A stretch of DNA of 9,443 bases from CAZOOR01 sp964581505 (GTDB lineage: Bacteria; Bacteroidota; Ignavibacteria; Kapaibacteriales; UBA2268): assembly GCA_964581505.1 (NCBI GenBank), contig CAZOOR010000078.1, forward strand, positions 1 through 9,443, written 5' to 3'. The notes below the pieces were generated by a model, which saw nothing but the letters and a program-made list of their open reading frames with translations, was not told where the DNA came from and ran no database searches. This document shows positions 7,717-9,443 of this stretch, one piece after another; the first letter of the stretch is position 1; each line of letters starts with the position of its first letter. The translations under genes and the position numbers were made by a program.

Positions 7717-9443
7717 ATGAGATATTTACTTATTATTATAGCATTTTTCACTTATTTGCTAAATGCAGATGAAATTCCACAGGAGCGCCTTGTTGATTGG
7801 AGTAAAGCCGGAACAGATAATATGCCCGAATTTTCTCACATTATCAGAGTATCATCTCTGGGATTGGACAATAGCGGTAAGACGGATAATGCTACTATTC
7901 TGAATAATGCAATAGATACTGCCGAAAAACCTGTTCTTTTTCTTTTTGAGCCGGGTATATATATTTTCGGAAAAGCAATAAAAATGAAAAGCAATGTCTG
8001 CCTAAGCGGATATTCTTCGGAAAGTACTTTTTTCAAATTCAATAAGCAGGAAAATGCCTTTCATGGAATAGCTGCAACCGGTACTGCGGAAGCGCAGTTC
8101 TATGATGTTGAGGGCGGACTGACTCGCGGTAGCAATTATTTATTGACTAAGTCTGCCGCTCTATTTAATGCCAAAGATTATATTGAACTTCGAGAGAATA
8201 ACGGTAAATGGGACAGCAAACCTATATCTTGGGCGAAACACTCGGTCGGGCAAATCCTAAAAATCCACCGAATAAGCGAGGATACTATTTTTATTGATGA
8301 AAAATTGCGAATAGATTACTCCGCCGATTTAAATCCGCAAATCCGCCTGCTAAAACCAATTGAAAACTGTATAATTCAATATATTAATCTCGAACGCATT
8401 GCTCTTCCTGATAAAGGTGTCGGCTACAATATATTATTTTCTTATGCAGTAAATTGTAGTGTAAGCGGTGTAGAGAGTAATAAAAGTATTGGTAGTCATA
8501 TAATGATTACACTTTCCAAGAATATCGCAGTTAGAGGTTCATATTTTCATCACGCATTTGTTTTTGATGGGAGCGGAACAAAAGGATATGGAGTAACACT
8601 AAATAATCACGCATCGGACTGCCTGCTCGAGAATAATATTTTCAAATATCTGCGACATGCTATGATGGTGAAACATGGTGCAAACGGCAATGTATTTGCT
8701 TGTAATTATTCGCTGGAACCACATCGCTCCGAACCAATTGCAAATTTTTCCGGTGATATTTCCCTACACGGGCATTATGCTTATGCAAATCTTTTCGAAA
8801 GCAATATTGTTCAAAATATTATTACAGACCAATACTGGGGACCCAGCGGACCGTTAAATACTTTTTTTCGTAATCGTGCCGAACTTTACGGAATAATCAG
8901 TACTTCGGATAAAAGCAATAGTATGAATTATATTGGCAACGAAACAACTAATTCGTCATTACTGATGGGACAGTTTCAAATAAAAGGAAAGAATCATTAT
9001 TTATATGGTAATAATATTTTGGGTAAAATACTTCCTTCCGGCAGTAAGCAACCGAAGCAAGCCTCAATATTTTATTCGGGGAAACCCGATTATTGGGACA
9101 TCTCTTCCCCGTTTCCTGCAATAGGACTCCCCGATAATTTGGCACAGAACAACATTCCTGCAAAATATCGCTACGAACGCAGGAAAAAGAAAACAGTCGG
9201 CGAATACTTTCCCGTATCAGTTGCTGACGGCAGTGATGAACAGATTTACATCACACCCAACCCCGCGACCGACTACATAGATATTGCTGTGGCAGGCAAC
9301 CGCACCCTGAAGGATGCGATTAGGGTGTATGATGTGCTGGGCAATACTGTTTTGTCCTCCCCCGCCTGCTCCGCAGGCACCCCCTCCAAAGGGGGACATA
9401 TTCGGCTTGATGTTTCTGGCTTGGCGCCGGGTGTGTATTTTGT
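7717..9443 (+). CDS. Secreted right-handed beta-helix (pectate-lyase-like) protein with T9SS sorting domain, partial
   Basis: The frame is open without a stop from ATG 7717 to the right edge (575 complete codons), so the gene is 3'-truncated by the window, probably by only some 15-30 residues. It starts with a signal peptide (MRYLLIIIAFFTYLLNA, cleavage likely after A17). Residues about 43-105 (VSSLGLDNSGKTDNATILNN, then FEPGIYIFG and a further Gly-rich turn) resemble the opening of the Pectate_lyase_3/GH55-like fold. Residues about 205-440 are asparagine-rich short strands (NCSVSGVESN, LLENNIFKYL, LFESNIVQNI, FFRNRAELYGI), as in stacked beta-helix coils. From about 508 a type A C-terminal sorting domain begins: IYITPNPATDYIDI, IRVYDVLGN, LDVSGLAPGVYF. 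It implies export across the outer membrane by T9SS and surface attachment or release. Polysaccharide binding or cleavage is the usual role of this fold, but I see no assignable catalytic residues. It sits one base after the thioesterase gene. Confidence 0.88.
   Translation, partial: MRYLLIIIAFFTYLLNADEIPQERLVDWSKAGTDNMPEFSHIIRVSSLGLDNSGKTDNATILNNAIDTAEKPVLFLFEPGIYIFGKAIKMKSNVCLSGYSSESTFFKFNKQENAFHGIAATGTAEAQFYDVEGGLTRGSNYLLTKSAALFNAKDYIELRENNGKWDSKPISWAKHSVGQILKIHRISEDTIFIDEKLRIDYSADLNPQIRLLKPIENCIIQYINLERIALPDKGVGYNILFSYAVNCSVSGVESNKSIGSHIMITLSKNIAVRGSYFHHAFVFDGSGTKGYGVTLNNHASDCLLENNIFKYLRHAMMVKHGANGNVFACNYSLEPHRSEPIANFSGDISLHGHYAYANLFESNIVQNIITDQYWGPSGPLNTFFRNRAELYGIISTSDKSNSMNYIGNETTNSSLLMGQFQIKGKNHYLYGNNILGKILPSGSKQPKQASIFYSGKPDYWDISSPFPAIGLPDNLAQNNIPAKYRYERRKKKTVGEYFPVSVADGSDEQIYITPNPATDYIDIAVAGNRTLKDAIRVYDVLGNTVLSSPACSAGTPSKGGHIRLDVSGLAPGVYF
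9364..9395. repeat. Tandem palindromes inside the sorting-domain coding region
   Basis: Two perfect short hairpins lie back to back. GCCTGC (9364-9369) pairs with GCAGGC (9373-9378) across TCC. CCCCCT (9380-9385) pairs with AGGGGG (9390-9395) across CCAA. They encode the in-frame residues ACSAGTPSKGG, which interrupt the sorting domain between VYDVLGNTVLSS and HIRLDVSGLAPG, where family members usually have a short loop. CCCTCCAAAGGGGGA-type palindromes are familiar to me as dispersed repeats in Bacteroidota-group genomes, but copies elsewhere in this genome cannot be seen here. Confidence 0.6.

Noticed and set aside
8675..9399. Short open frames in other frames or on the minus strand at the right end, including one reading through the palindromes
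   Set aside because: All overlap the long plus-strand frame from 7717 that carries a signal peptide, beta-helix and sorting domain; the Gly-rich minus-strand peptide is just the reverse reading of the GC-rich palindromes.
1..9443. CRISPR array, tRNA/rRNA, insertion sequence or integrase
   Set aside because: No regularly spaced direct repeats, cloverleaf or CCA-end patterns, transposase motifs or terminal inverted repeats with target duplications were seen.

Overview
The window looks like a chromosomal segment from a free-living bacterium of the Bacteroidota/Chlorobiota (FCB) group. Three things point there. The right-hand gene ends in a type IX secretion (Por/T9SS) C-terminal sorting domain. 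The phosphate transporter is the long Pit form with a PhoU-like tail that is common in that group. Genes start without recognisable Shine-Dalgarno sequences, and some upstream regions carry TAnnTTTG-like -7 boxes. Placement closer to Ignavibacteria/Kapabacteria than to classical Bacteroidia is only an impression, based on the style of the sorting domain.

Layout, left to right. (1) Positions 1-786 hold the 3' part of a DNA-specificity (HsdS-type) subunit of a restriction-modification system. It is very AT-rich, enters from beyond the left edge, and is closed by a strong intrinsic terminator (803-839). (2) Positions 963-2678 (+) encode a ClC-family chloride channel/transporter with a C-terminal CBS pair. 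(3) Facing it, and abutting it stop codon to stop codon, is a SulP-family anion transporter with a STAS domain (2679-4469, -). (4) Upstream of SulP on the same strand is a Pit-type phosphate transporter fused to a PhoU-like domain (4569-6821, -; GTG start preferred). (5) Across a divergent AT-rich spacer lie an acyl-ACP thioesterase (6981-7715, +) and, one base later, a long secreted protein (7717 to beyond 9443, +). The latter has a signal peptide, a predicted right-handed beta-helix and a T9SS sorting domain. It is open to the right edge.

How the genes fit together. The middle is a small inorganic-anion transport block: chloride by ClC, sulfate/bicarbonate/other anions by SulP, phosphate by Pit. 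Pit and SulP may be co-transcribed. The thioesterase and the secreted beta-helix protein are almost certainly co-transcribed, although no shared pathway is evident. The restriction fragment belongs to a separate unit and its base composition suggests lateral acquisition.

I see no tRNA, rRNA, CRISPR array, transposase or prophage gene. No stretch over 300 bases lacks a gene. I do not see convincing evidence of a wholly new system. The most notable items are the palindrome-bearing, GC-rich sorting-domain segment of the secreted protein, the cysteine-rich tail of the SulP protein, and the channel-like residues of the ClC protein.
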